From the NCBI RefSeq assembly GCF_019039255.1, contig NZ_CP077062.1, positions 1,984,001-2,048,000 on the forward strand: a stretch of 64,000 nt of DNA. The letters run 5' to 3'. A model generated the notes under the pieces. That model was not told the origin of the DNA. It made no database searches and saw only the letters and a list, made by a program, of their open reading frames with translations. The position numbers and the translations under genes were made by a program. The stretch's first letter is position 1. Every line of letters begins with the position of its first letter. Below are positions 35,304 through 43,964 of the stretch, in pieces. The DNA comes from Nocardioides panacis (GTDB lineage: Bacteria > Actinomycetota > Actinomycetes > Propionibacteriales > Nocardioidaceae).

Positions 35304-36785
35304 ATGAGTGCCGACGACCGAGGCGCGAACGGCCCGACCGACCCCGGCAGCCCCGCACGGGAAGCGCTCGGGCCGCCGGGTCAGGTGTCCCGTGGGCTGG
35401 CCCTGCTCGTCGCGGGGACCCTCTTCATGGAGATCCTGGACGCGACGGTGATCGCGCCGGCCGCTCCGCACATCGGCGACGACTTCGGGGTGCCGGCCGT
35501 GTCGCTGAACATCGCGATCAGCGCCTACGTGCTGACGCTCGCGGTGATGATCCCCCTCAGCGGGTGGCTCGCGGACCGGGTCGGGGCGCGGAGGGTGTTC
35601 GTCCTCGCCGTTTGGATCTTCACGCTCGCCTCGATCGGCTGCGCCTTCGCCACCGACCTCCGGATGCTCACGGCCATGCGCGTCCTGCAGGGCCTGGGCG
35701 GAGCGATGATGGTCCCGGTGGGCCGGCTGGTGGTGCTCCGCACGACGGCCAAGACCGAGCTCGTCAGGGCGATCGCGTACCTGACCTGGCCGGCGCTGCT
35801 CGCGCCGGTGATCGCTCCCGCGGTCGGGGGGCTGCTGAGCACGTACGCGTCGTGGCGGTTGATCTTCCTCGTCAACGTCCCCCTCGGGATCGTCGGCGTC
35901 GTGCTCGCCAGGCGGTTGATGCCCGACGTCCGGGGCCCGGCGACCACCGCCCTCGACTGGCGCGGTTTCACGCTCACCGCCGTCGGCGTGGCCGCGCTCG
36001 TCGTGGGGCTCGAGGGCATCGGCACGGGGCACGCCGATCCCGTGCTGGTGGTCGGCTCCCTGAGCGTCTCCCTGCTCGCCCTCGTGGCCGCGGTGCGGTA
36101 CCTGCTGCGCACGGCGACCCCGCTCCTCGACCTGCGCGTGCTGCTGATCCCCACCTACCGCGTCACCGCGGGGGGAGGGTCGGTCTTCCGGGCGGTGATC
36201 ACCGCCACTCCCTTCCTCATGGCGCTGTTCCTCCAGGTGGGCCTCGGGTGGAGCGCCGCGCAGGCGGGGACGATCCTGATCGCGTTGTTCGTCGGGAACG
36301 TCGCGGTGAAGCCGGCCACCACCCCGCTCATGCGCCGGTGCGGCATCAGGACCGTGATGCTGACGGCGGTCGTCGCGTCCGCCGTCTGCCTGCTGGCCAT
36401 GGCGACCCTCCGGGGCTCCACCCCGGTCCCCGTCGTGATCGGCGTCCTGTTCCTCAGCGGGATCTTCCGATCGATCGGTTTCACCGCCTACAACAGCGTC
36501 GCGTTCGCCGACGTCCCACCGAGCAACATGACTCACGCCAACACCCTGATGTCGACGCTCCAGGAGCTCGGTGCGGGACTCGGCGTCGCCGTCGGGGCAC
36601 TCCTCGTACGCCTGGGCGGGCCTCTCGCGGACGACCTCGGCCTGGGCAGCGGACCCGACCAGGCCTTCCGGCTGGCGTTCGCGATGCTCGCCGTGCTCCT
36701 GGTGGGCCCAGCACTCGAGGCCCTCCGGCTCGACCCCGCGGCCGGCACGACGGTCACCGGGCACCGGCTGCGCCGCCGGGCGTGA
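35304..36785 (+). CDS. DHA2-family MFS drug exporter
   Basis: A 493-residue polytopic protein from the ATG at 35304. It shows MEILDATVIAPAAPHIG in helix 1 (DHA2 motif D1), LSGWLADRVGARRVFV (motif A), RVLQGLGGAMMVPVGRLVVLR (motif B) and TWPALLAPVIAPAVGGLLSTYASWRLIFLVNVPLG (motif C region). About 14 helices would be expected for this family. Proton-driven export of toxic compounds is the likely role. The long in-frame extension upstream of 35304 is the antisense-free shadow of the FUSC gene and is not coding. Confidence 0.92.
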   Translation: MSADDRGANGPTDPGSPAREALGPPGQVSRGLALLVAGTLFMEILDATVIAPAAPHIGDDFGVPAVSLNIAISAYVLTLAVMIPLSGWLADRVGARRVFVLAVWIFTLASIGCAFATDLRMLTAMRVLQGLGGAMMVPVGRLVVLRTTAKTELVRAIAYLTWPALLAPVIAPAVGGLLSTYASWRLIFLVNVPLGIVGVVLARRLMPDVRGPATTALDWRGFTLTAVGVAALVVGLEGIGTGHADPVLVVGSLSVSLLALVAAVRYLLRTATPLLDLRVLLIPTYRVTAGGGSVFRAVITATPFLMALFLQVGLGWSAAQAGTILIALFVGNVAVKPATTPLMRRCGIRTVMLTAVVASAVCLLAMATLRGSTPVPVVIGVLFLSGIFRSIGFTAYNSVAFADVPPSNMTHANTLMSTLQELGAGLGVAVGALLVRLGGPLADDLGLGSGPDQAFRLAFAMLAVLLVGPALEALRLDPAAGTTVTGHRLRRRA

Positions 36786-36920
36786 CCACCAGCGCGGACC
36801 CTGGCGCAGATCCGGTTGCCGCTCTGCTCGTCGCGCTGCCCACGTCAGGGTCTTAGGACCCTGGAACCGGGGTCGACCGGGGTCGCAGACTGGAACTCGC
36901 GGTTCAGTCGTCAGACGGGG

Positions 36921-36948
36921 GGGCCGCCGGGGGCCGCCGGGGGCCGCC
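36921..36948. repeat. 10-bp direct tandem repeat, about 2.8 copies
   Basis: The unit gggccgccgg occurs at 36921-36930 and 36931-36940, with a third, partial copy at 36941-36948. It is preceded by a seven-G run (36917-36923). It lies 34 bases upstream of the start codon at 36982 in an otherwise gene-free gap. Confidence 0.75.
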
Positions 36949-36981
36949 ACCACCACTTGGCGTGAAACGACTGGTGATCGT

Positions 36982-38271
36982 ATGACTCACGAGACCGCAG
37001 CCACGACCGCACCCGCCCTTCCCGAGCAGCGCGTCGGCGACCAGGAGCACGCCCCGGCGGCACCGCCTTCGCCGCGCACTGCGTCGGGCCAGCCGGTGCC
37101 GTTCGAGCAGCTGCTCGCGGTGGCGACCCTGACCCCCGGGCAGGCCCTGCTCGTGGCCGCGCGGCTGCTCCGCGCGGGCGCCGCGGCCGGGACGGCGGCT
37201 GCAGGGAGCGCCGTCGGCTGTCGTCTCGGACCGGTGAGCTTCACGCCCACGGGCGACCTCGACGTCGCGGTGACCTCCGCGGAGGAGGAGAAGCCCGTCA
37301 CCGAGCTGCTGCGGCAGCTGCTCCAGAACGCCCGCCGGCTGCCGGCGCATCCCAAGCCCGAGCAGCACCTGCTGCTGCACCTGCTCGAGGAGGCCACGGC
37401 TCCCGCGCCGGACCCGGACGCCCGGGCGGACGGCCTGGAGGAGGCGCTGACCGCTACCTCGGGCTCCGGTGCCCGGCAGCGCCTCTCGGCGCAGCTCGCC
37501 GCGCTCGTCCAGGCGGCCACCCGCGTCGTACCGCCCGTCCCGGCACCCGCCGAGGACGGCCCCTCGCAGGCTGGGGTACGGCCGACGACGCGACGCACGC
37601 GGACCCAGGGCGTGGCTCCTGCTGCCACCGACCCCTCCCGCCCCGCGCCGAGGCGAGCCGTACCGGCGACCGCCGGGGCGAGCCGGACAGCCCGCCGTGC
37701 GCACCTGTCCTCCCACACCCGGCGTCGGCGGGTGGCGCTCGTCGTCGCCGTCCTGGTGGCCGCGCTCGCGGCCAGCGCCTACGTCGGGCTCCTCCAACGA
37801 GGCGCCGGGATGGTCGCGTCCGTGGGCCGGGACGACCAGCCGAGCGCGCCCGCCACCCACGCGCCCGCCCGACACACGCCGAAGCCGGCACAGCCCGCGC
37901 GGGCGCACCGCTCGCGGGCGGTCCCCACGCTCGCCGCCCGGCACGCCGGGCCCGTCGCAGGTGTCCTGGTGCAGAAGTCCGGCAGCTGTCGTCCGGGCTC
38001 GCCGTGCCCGGTGAAGGTGACGGTGCACCTGGGCACCGGCTCGACCGGACAGCCGGTGCGGTGGAGGGTGGGGGCCTCGCGTGCGTGCCACGGCGGCATG
38101 GCCTGGTCCGCCCCGACCACGGTGACCCCGCAGCCGGGCTGGCGCACGGTCTTCGCCAGCTCGTCGGTCCGTGTGCCGCGGGGGTCGCTCGCGCTCGTCG
38201 CCCTCACGACCGCACCGGCCCGGGTCCAGTCCGCCCCGGTGCGGCTCCCCGGGTCCGCCCCGCACTGCTAG
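36982..38271 (+). CDS. uncharacterised single-pass membrane protein
   Basis: A 429-residue protein I do not recognise. From ATG 36982 there is a ~40-residue Ala/Pro-rich start, then a helical cytoplasmic domain (LLAVATLTPGQALLVAARLLRAG, EKPVTELLRQLLQNARRL, PEQHLLLHLLEEAT), an Arg/Ala-rich linker, and one helix near 249-272. An outer domain with four Cys follows (SGSCRPGSPCPVKVTVHLG, ACHGGMAWSAP, SAPHC). It lies just upstream of the SEDS-PBP fusion gene on the same strand, so an accessory role in envelope growth is possible. Confidence 0.65.
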   Translation: MTHETAATTAPALPEQRVGDQEHAPAAPPSPRTASGQPVPFEQLLAVATLTPGQALLVAARLLRAGAAAGTAAAGSAVGCRLGPVSFTPTGDLDVAVTSAEEEKPVTELLRQLLQNARRLPAHPKPEQHLLLHLLEEATAPAPDPDARADGLEEALTATSGSGARQRLSAQLAALVQAATRVVPPVPAPAEDGPSQAGVRPTTRRTRTQGVAPAATDPSRPAPRRAVPATAGASRTARRAHLSSHTRRRRVALVVAVLVAALAASAYVGLLQRGAGMVASVGRDDQPSAPATHAPARHTPKPAQPARAHRSRAVPTLAARHAGPVAGVLVQKSGSCRPGSPCPVKVTVHLGTGSTGQPVRWRVGASRACHGGMAWSAPTTVTPQPGWRTVFASSSVRVPRGSLALVALTTAPARVQSAPVRLPGSAPHC

Positions 38272-38390
38272 CGCGGCCATGCTGAGCGTCGAACGGGGCC
38301 GGCTGGGCGCCGGTCGACCGGGCCCTCGGCCGGGCAGACCCACGCAGGTCCCCCCTCGCGCCAAGGTTCGACCCCCTGGCGATCGCGTCG

Positions 38391-41207
38391 GTGGCGGTCC
38401 TGGTCGGCCTCGGCCTGGCCAACCTCGCGGCCCTCGGCGACCGCGCGATGGTCCAGCACCAGCTGGTCGTCGACGCGGCCGGGGTGGCTCTCTTCCTGGT
38501 GCTGCTGCGATGGCGCTCTGACGGTCTGCGGTGGCTCGGGTGGGCCTGCTACGTGGTGAGCCTGGTGCTCCTGATGACGGTCGACGTGCTCGGGTCGACC
38601 GTCAACGGCGCTCGCCGATGGCTCGATGTGGGCTCGTTCACCATGCAGCCCTCCGAGCTCGCCAAGCTCGGTCTGCTGCTGGTCCTGGCACAGGTGCTCG
38701 GCAGCGACCGCCCCTGGCCACGCCGGCTCGCCGCGGCCGTGGTGGTGGCGGCACTGCCGATCGCTCTCGTGGTCACCGAGCCGGACCTGTCGACCTCCGC
38801 GGTCCTGTGCGCGGTGACCGCCAGCATGCTGGTGCTCGGCCGGATCCCGCTCAAGGCGCTGGCAGTCTTCCTGGGGGCCGCCCTGCTGGTGCTGCCGTTC
38901 GGCGAGCACCTGCTGCACCCCTACCAGCAGGAACGGCTGCACTCCTTCCTCAGCGGCTCGACGAGCGTGAACGGGTCGGGCTGGGCGATCCTGCAGATGC
39001 ACGTCGCGCTGGCTTGGGGCGGCCTGACCGGCGGCACGGAGAACCCGTTGCACCGGCTGGTGTCGTTGTACCTGCCCGAGCGGGAGACCGACCTCGCCTT
39101 CGCCAGCCTGGTCGAGCAGCACGGGATCCTGGCCGGTTCGCTGGCCGTGCTGGCCGCGGTCGTCCTGGTGTGGCGGATCGTCGGCGCCAGCCGTCGCGCG
39201 TGGAGCCGTCCGGCGGGGTTGGCTGCGGCCGGCTTCGCCGCGCTGCTGAGCGTCGAGGTCGCGATCTCGGTCGCGGGCAACCTCGGCCTGGTCCCGACCG
39301 CGGGTGTCCCCTTTCCGCTCCTCAGCTACGGCGGTACGGCGGCCGCCGTCCACATCGCCACGGTCGGACTGGTGCTCGCCCTGCGCGCCGACGGGGAGAG
39401 CCACCAGCTCTGGACCCTCCCGGACCTGGTCCAGCTGCGCCCGCGCCTGGCCCGCACCACCGCGGTCGCGGTCAGCGCCACCCTCATCTTCCTGGTCGGC
39501 TTCGCCTGGCAGCTGCAGAGCACCGGCGGCACCCAGCTGCGTGCGACCGCCCTGCGCCAGATGCTGCGGTGCACGGAGGTCACCGCGGCGCGCGGCGAGA
39601 TCACCGATCGGCACGGTGTTCCGCTCGCGGTCGACGTCGGCCGCGACCTGGTGTCCACGGTGCCGGCGCTGGTCCGCCCCCGCGACGTGCCGCGGCTCGC
39701 CGCGCTCACCGCCAGGCCGGTCAGCGTCCTGAGGCGGTTGCTCCTGCGGCACCGGGCGAGCCTCGACCTCGAGGTCGCCTCCCTTCCCCCGCCGGCCGGT
39801 CGACGGGTCCGCCAGGCCCGGATCCCCGGTGTCGTCGTCATCCCCGAGACCCGCCGGCGCTACCCCCGGGGCGGCCAGCTCGGCCCCCTGCTGGGGTGGA
39901 CGGGCGTGGCCACGGCCGACGACATGGCGCGCTGGCCGGACCTGCGGCTGGGAGCCGTCGTCGGGCGGTCCGGGCTGGAGCGGATCTACGACCCGATCCT
40001 GCGCGGCACCGACGGTCGTCGGTGCGTCTACGTCACGCCCGCGGGGAACCCGGCCCGGCTCGGCCCCTACACCCCGCCCCGGCGGGGCAGCACGGTGCGG
40101 CTCGCTCTCGACCTGGGACTGCAGCGCCGCCTGACAGGGGCGCTTGCCACCGTGCTGCGCGGGGTGCCGGGACAGCCCCGCGGGGACCTCGGCGGTTCCG
40201 TGGTGCTCGATCCGCGCAACGGCGAGGTCCTCGCGATGGCCAGCCTGCCGTCGTACCACAGCCGGGTGTTCGGCCCTCCGGTGCACAACCAGCGCCTGGC
40301 CCGACTGGCCCGCCGCCCGGCGAGCCCGATGCTCGAGCACGTGACGCAGGTGGCGGCCCCGCCCGGGTCGACCTTCAAGCTGGTCGTCGCCGCGGCGAAC
40401 ATGCGGCGAGGGCTGGTGTCGCCGTACCGGGTGCTACCCGGCGGCGGCTCCTGGACGTTGGGCAACCACACCTTCGGCAACTGGATGACCCTGCCGGCGC
40501 AGAACCTGATGGAGGCGATCGCCTGGTCCAACGACGTCTACTTCTACCAGCTCGCCTGGGCCCTGGGCCCCGGTCCGATCATCCACACCGCCCGCAGCCT
40601 GGGCGTCGGCCGGCCGACCGGCATCGACCTGCCCGGCGAGACCGGCGGGTACCTCGGGACCCCCGCCTCGGTCACCCGGGGCGGCGGCACCTGGTACCCC
40701 GGCTCCACGGTCATCCTCGGCATCGGCCAGGGCTACCTGACCGTGACGCCGTTGCAGGACGCGCTGTGGACAGGGGCGGTGGCGACCGGAGCCAGGGTGA
40801 CGCCCCACCTCGGTCTCTCCTACCGCCACGGCGACGGGCCGTCCACCCGTCTGCGGTGGCCGAGGGCGCACCGGCTCCCCTACGCCGGCAAGCTCGGGCC
40901 GGTCCGGGCCGGCATGGCCCTCGCGGCGACCTCCGGCACGGCCAGCATCCTGACCGCGCTGCCGGTCCGGTCGGGCGCGAAGACCGGCTCCGCGGAGGAC
41001 CCGTCCGCCCCCCACGGGGCACCCGACTCGTGGTTCACCGCGGCCGCTCCGTTGCGGCACCCCCGCATGGTGGCGACGTCGTTCGTGCGCGGTGGCGGCC
41101 ACGGGGTGAGCACCTCAGGAGCGGTGGTGCTGCCGGTGATGCAGTACTTCTTCGCCCACGAGCGGCAGATCCTGGACGTCGGACCGCCGTCGGGGCACCG
41201 CCGCTGA
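38391..41207 (+). CDS. SEDS (FtsW/RodA) polymerase fused to a class B penicillin-binding protein
   Basis: About 938 residues from GTG 38391. Residues 1-330 are a SEDS glycosyltransferase: RRWLDVGSFTMQPSELAKLG, ERETDLAFASLVEQHG (catalytic acidic loop) and SYGGTAA. A linker and a further helix (about 354-376) lead into a class B PBP: RGEITDRHGVPLA, GRSGLERIYDPILRGTDG, then transpeptidase motifs PGSTFKL (Ser near 659), SND near 713 and KTGS near 863. The expected SEDS opening RFDPLAIASVAVLVG begins upstream of 38391 without a start codon. Removing one C from the six-C run at 38350-38355 joins it to an ATG at 38279 (975 residues in total). One chain would both polymerise and cross-link peptidoglycan. 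Confidence 0.9.
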   Translation: MAVLVGLGLANLAALGDRAMVQHQLVVDAAGVALFLVLLRWRSDGLRWLGWACYVVSLVLLMTVDVLGSTVNGARRWLDVGSFTMQPSELAKLGLLLVLAQVLGSDRPWPRRLAAAVVVAALPIALVVTEPDLSTSAVLCAVTASMLVLGRIPLKALAVFLGAALLVLPFGEHLLHPYQQERLHSFLSGSTSVNGSGWAILQMHVALAWGGLTGGTENPLHRLVSLYLPERETDLAFASLVEQHGILAGSLAVLAAVVLVWRIVGASRRAWSRPAGLAAAGFAALLSVEVAISVAGNLGLVPTAGVPFPLLSYGGTAAAVHIATVGLVLALRADGESHQLWTLPDLVQLRPRLARTTAVAVSATLIFLVGFAWQLQSTGGTQLRATALRQMLRCTEVTAARGEITDRHGVPLAVDVGRDLVSTVPALVRPRDVPRLAALTARPVSVLRRLLLRHRASLDLEVASLPPPAGRRVRQARIPGVVVIPETRRRYPRGGQLGPLLGWTGVATADDMARWPDLRLGAVVGRSGLERIYDPILRGTDGRRCVYVTPAGNPARLGPYTPPRRGSTVRLALDLGLQRRLTGALATVLRGVPGQPRGDLGGSVVLDPRNGEVLAMASLPSYHSRVFGPPVHNQRLARLARRPASPMLEHVTQVAAPPGSTFKLVVAAANMRRGLVSPYRVLPGGGSWTLGNHTFGNWMTLPAQNLMEAIAWSNDVYFYQLAWALGPGPIIHTARSLGVGRPTGIDLPGETGGYLGTPASVTRGGGTWYPGSTVILGIGQGYLTVTPLQDALWTGAVATGARVTPHLGLSYRHGDGPSTRLRWPRAHRLPYAGKLGPVRAGMALAATSGTASILTALPVRSGAKTGSAEDPSAPHGAPDSWFTAAAPLRHPRMVATSFVRGGGHGVSTSGAVVLPVMQYFFAHERQILDVGPPSGHRR

Positions 41208-41243
41208 CGGCGTGGTCCACCGCCGCGGCACCGGGTCCCGGGG

Positions 41244-42260
41244 TCACATGGCGTCGACGAAGCTGTCCTCGTAGGCGTGCACCACGTCACGGTCACTGAG
41301 GCAGCGGGCCGCGCCCTCGGCCACGCAGGTCAACGGCCGCGCCGACATCCGCACCGGGAAGGCGAACGCGGACTCGACCAGCTTGGCGAACCCCCGCAGC
41401 TGGGTCGAGCCGCCGAAGAGCATGACCCCGTCGGTGAGGATGTCCTCGGCCGCCTGCGGAGGCAGGTCGTCGAGCGCACCCGCGAGCGCGGCGAGGATCG
41501 CGTCGACCGTCGGACGCAGCGCCTCGAGGACCTCCTCGGACTCCAGCGTCACGAGGCGCGGCCGCCCCGTGGCCAGGTCGACGCCCTGCACGACCGAGGA
41601 CAGCCCCTCGTCGAGGTCCACCCGGCACTTCAGCGCCTCCACGCTCAGCTCGCCGACGAGCAGCTGGTGCTCGGCCCGCAGGTAGCGGTGCAGCGCCAGG
41701 GTCAGCTCGTCCCCGGCGATCCGCGACGAGCGGTGGGCCAGCAGACCGCCGTAGCAGAACGCGGTGACCTCCGACGTACCCCCGCCGACGTCCATGACCA
41801 TGTGCGCCCGCGGCTCGAGCGGGTCCAACCCGCAGCCGACGGCACCGGCGATCGGCTCCGGGATCAGGCTCGGCTTGTGGATGCCGGCCTCCGCGGCCAC
41901 CTCAAGGAGGGCCCGCCGTTCCAGTGCCGTCGCGCCGGCAGGCACCTCGATCACCGCCCGGGGGCGTACCCGCTGCCATCCGGGCACCGCGACCTTGCTC
42001 ATCACCCCGACCAGGAAGCCTCGGGCTGCCTCCAGGTCGACGATCACGCCGTCGTGCAACGGCCGCATCGTCGTCAGCCCGACCGGGCAGCGGCCGACCA
42101 GGTCGCGGGCGTCGTTGCCCACCAGCAGGGGCCGCACCCGCCGTGAGCGAGCACCGGACGCCGGCACCACCATGACCGACGGCTCGTCCAGGACCACGCC
42201 GCGGCGCTGGTGGCACACCACCGTGTTGGCGGTGCCGATGTCGATGCCCAGACCGGCCAT
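41244..42260 (-). CDS. mreB: MreB/actin-like rod-shape protein
   Basis: A 338-residue actin-fold ATPase from the ATG at 42260 behind CGAGGGGG. Phosphate-1 motif GIDIGTANTVV, a connect region, the EPIAGAVGCG motif, phosphate-2 DVGGGTSEV, and the adenosine motif GVMLFGGSTQLRGF are present. It is divergent enough from housekeeping MreB (e.g. RGVVLDEPSVMVV) that it may be a paralogue. MreB filaments guide SEDS/PBP machines, and it ends 36 bases from the convergent SEDS-PBP fusion gene. No mreC or mreD is in the window. Confidence 0.85.
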   Translation of the reverse strand: MAGLGIDIGTANTVVCHQRRGVVLDEPSVMVVPASGARSRRVRPLLVGNDARDLVGRCPVGLTTMRPLHDGVIVDLEAARGFLVGVMSKVAVPGWQRVRPRAVIEVPAGATALERRALLEVAAEAGIHKPSLIPEPIAGAVGCGLDPLEPRAHMVMDVGGGTSEVTAFCYGGLLAHRSSRIAGDELTLALHRYLRAEHQLLVGELSVEALKCRVDLDEGLSSVVQGVDLATGRPRLVTLESEEVLEALRPTVDAILAALAGALDDLPPQAAEDILTDGVMLFGGSTQLRGFAKLVESAFAFPVRMSARPLTCVAEGAARCLSDRDVVHAYEDSFVDAM

Positions 42261-42380
42261 GCGGCCCCCTCGAAGACGACCCGATCGCGCCAACGTACGC
42301 GCCCCCACGGCCGCCGTCCCGGGCCATTGGTCCTCAACCGCCTCCCAGCGCAGGCTACGAACGAAGAGGGTTCCGCGCCA

Positions 42381-43903
42381 TCAGCTCGCGGGGACGAGGT
42401 TCGTCGTCGGCAGGTCGAATTGCCGGACGTTGTCGCGCGCCGGATGCCTTGGTGCCGCCGGGCCGAGGGCGAAGTCGCGCAGCACCGTTGCCGTGACCCG
42501 GTTGACGAAGCGCAAGGTCCGGCGGGTCAGCGGGACCGGACAGCGGTCGGCGAGGGCGCACGTCCACCGCAGCGTGCCCACGTCGAGCACCGCAGCTCCC
42601 GACGGCGTCGTGTAGTAGACCGCCTGTGCGGAGGTGGGCACGCCGCGGCAGGAGTACGGCGCGTGGGCGAGCACCTGCAACGGCCGAGGCGTGCCCCGCA
42701 CGGGATAGACGCGGTCTGCCTCCACACCCACGAGGTGGTGCAGCTCCTCGCCGCGCCGGGTGCCCGTGCCCGCGAAGCCCCACCAGCCGGGAGAGGCCAC
42801 CCGGAACGGCGCGTCCACGGGGAAGCACTCGTAGTCCATCCCGGTCAGCCCGTGCTCGGCGTGTGGTTCGACGCCCTCCCGCCACAGCCCGGTGCGCGTC
42901 GAGGGGGGGCCCGGGGTCGAGCGCAGCGTCGCCGCGGTAGCCGACGACGGTCCGTCCGTCTCCCTCCAAGCGGATGCGCCAGTACATCGTGTTCGCTCCC
43001 AGGAACACGAGGTTGGTCCCCGTCGCCCGGGCCCGCTCGACCTGCTCGCGCATCTCCTCGGACCAGTACTCGTCGTGGCCGCACGACACGTAGGCCCGCG
43101 CTCCGCCCAGGGCACCGGTACGCCGGGCGAGGTCGATGTTCGTGAAGTAGGCCAGGGGGATCCCGAGGCGCTCGGCGGCGACGACGACGGGCACGGCGCC
43201 GAACCCCATGTCCGTCGCACCCGGAGCCGGATAGGGACGGTCGAAGCTGACGGCCCAGCTGCGCCGGTCCCCGGCGGGCCCCTCGTACAACGAGTAGCCG
43301 CCCCAGTCGTTGTAGGCCTGCCAGGTGGTCACCGGGAACACCAGGGCTACCCGGTCGCGCGCCGTCGGCGACGTCACGACGTAGGGCACCTGCGACTGCC
43401 AGCCCGACGAGGCGCTCAGCTTGAACACGTAGAGGCCCGGTGCCCACCCGGTGGTCGCGACGATCGTGTCCGTCCGCCAGCGCGCCACGACCGTGCGTCG
43501 CTCGGGGTCCGCGAACGTCGGCGGCGCCTGCACGTGGCCGGGAAGCCGGCTCGCCCCCCACACGAACCGGCCGTCGCCGCCGTCGTACGCCCCGATGCGG
43601 TAGGCGTCGACGTCGAAGGACCGGGCGGTCGTCGAGACCCGGAGCGCGACGGGAGCGCCCGGCGCGCCGCTGCTGGTGGTGGCGTACCCCTCGACCTGGT
43701 GGTCCCGTGCCGGGTGGCCCATACGCCAGGCTCGCGTCCCGTGCAGCGTGGTTCGCGGGGGGCACCCGTCCGGAGACCACCGGCGCTCCGTGCGACCTGG
43801 CGGCGCCGGACGGTCCGGGCGGCTGCGGGCCGCTGCTGCACCCACCCGTCGCGAGGCAGCCCAGGAGAAGGGCCACATGGACCAGCCGAACGTGTGCGCC
43901 CAT
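42381..43903 (-). pseudogene. N,N-dimethylformamidase beta-subunit-like lipoprotein with two one-base frameshifts
   Basis: The start is the ATG at 43903 behind AGGAGGCACGAG, giving a lipoprotein signal peptide ending LATGGC. At a six-G run (43757-43762) the frame shifts and continues as WRMGHPARDHQVEGYATTSSG, ARSFDVDAYRIGAYDGGDG and YVSCGHDEYWSEEMREQVERA. At a seven-G run (42903-42909) it shifts again, continuing as TGLWREGVEPHAEHGLTGMDYECFPVD to the stop at 42381. Removing one base at each run gives one 506-residue protein resembling the large subunit of N,N-dimethylformamidase. Such homologues occur widely in actinobacteria as exported proteins of unknown function. Two exact repairs in one gene favour read or assembly error. 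Confidence 0.82.
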
Positions 43904-43964
43904 CTCGTGCCTCCTGTGCCGTGCCCGCACAGGGAGCGAGTCACGGACGACCCGCGAGGTTCCC

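Noticed and set aside
36786-36981. Repeats at 36850-36900 (ccggggtcgaccggggtcg) as an attachment site or operator
   Set aside because: The similarity is short and partial, with no integrase or regulator nearby.
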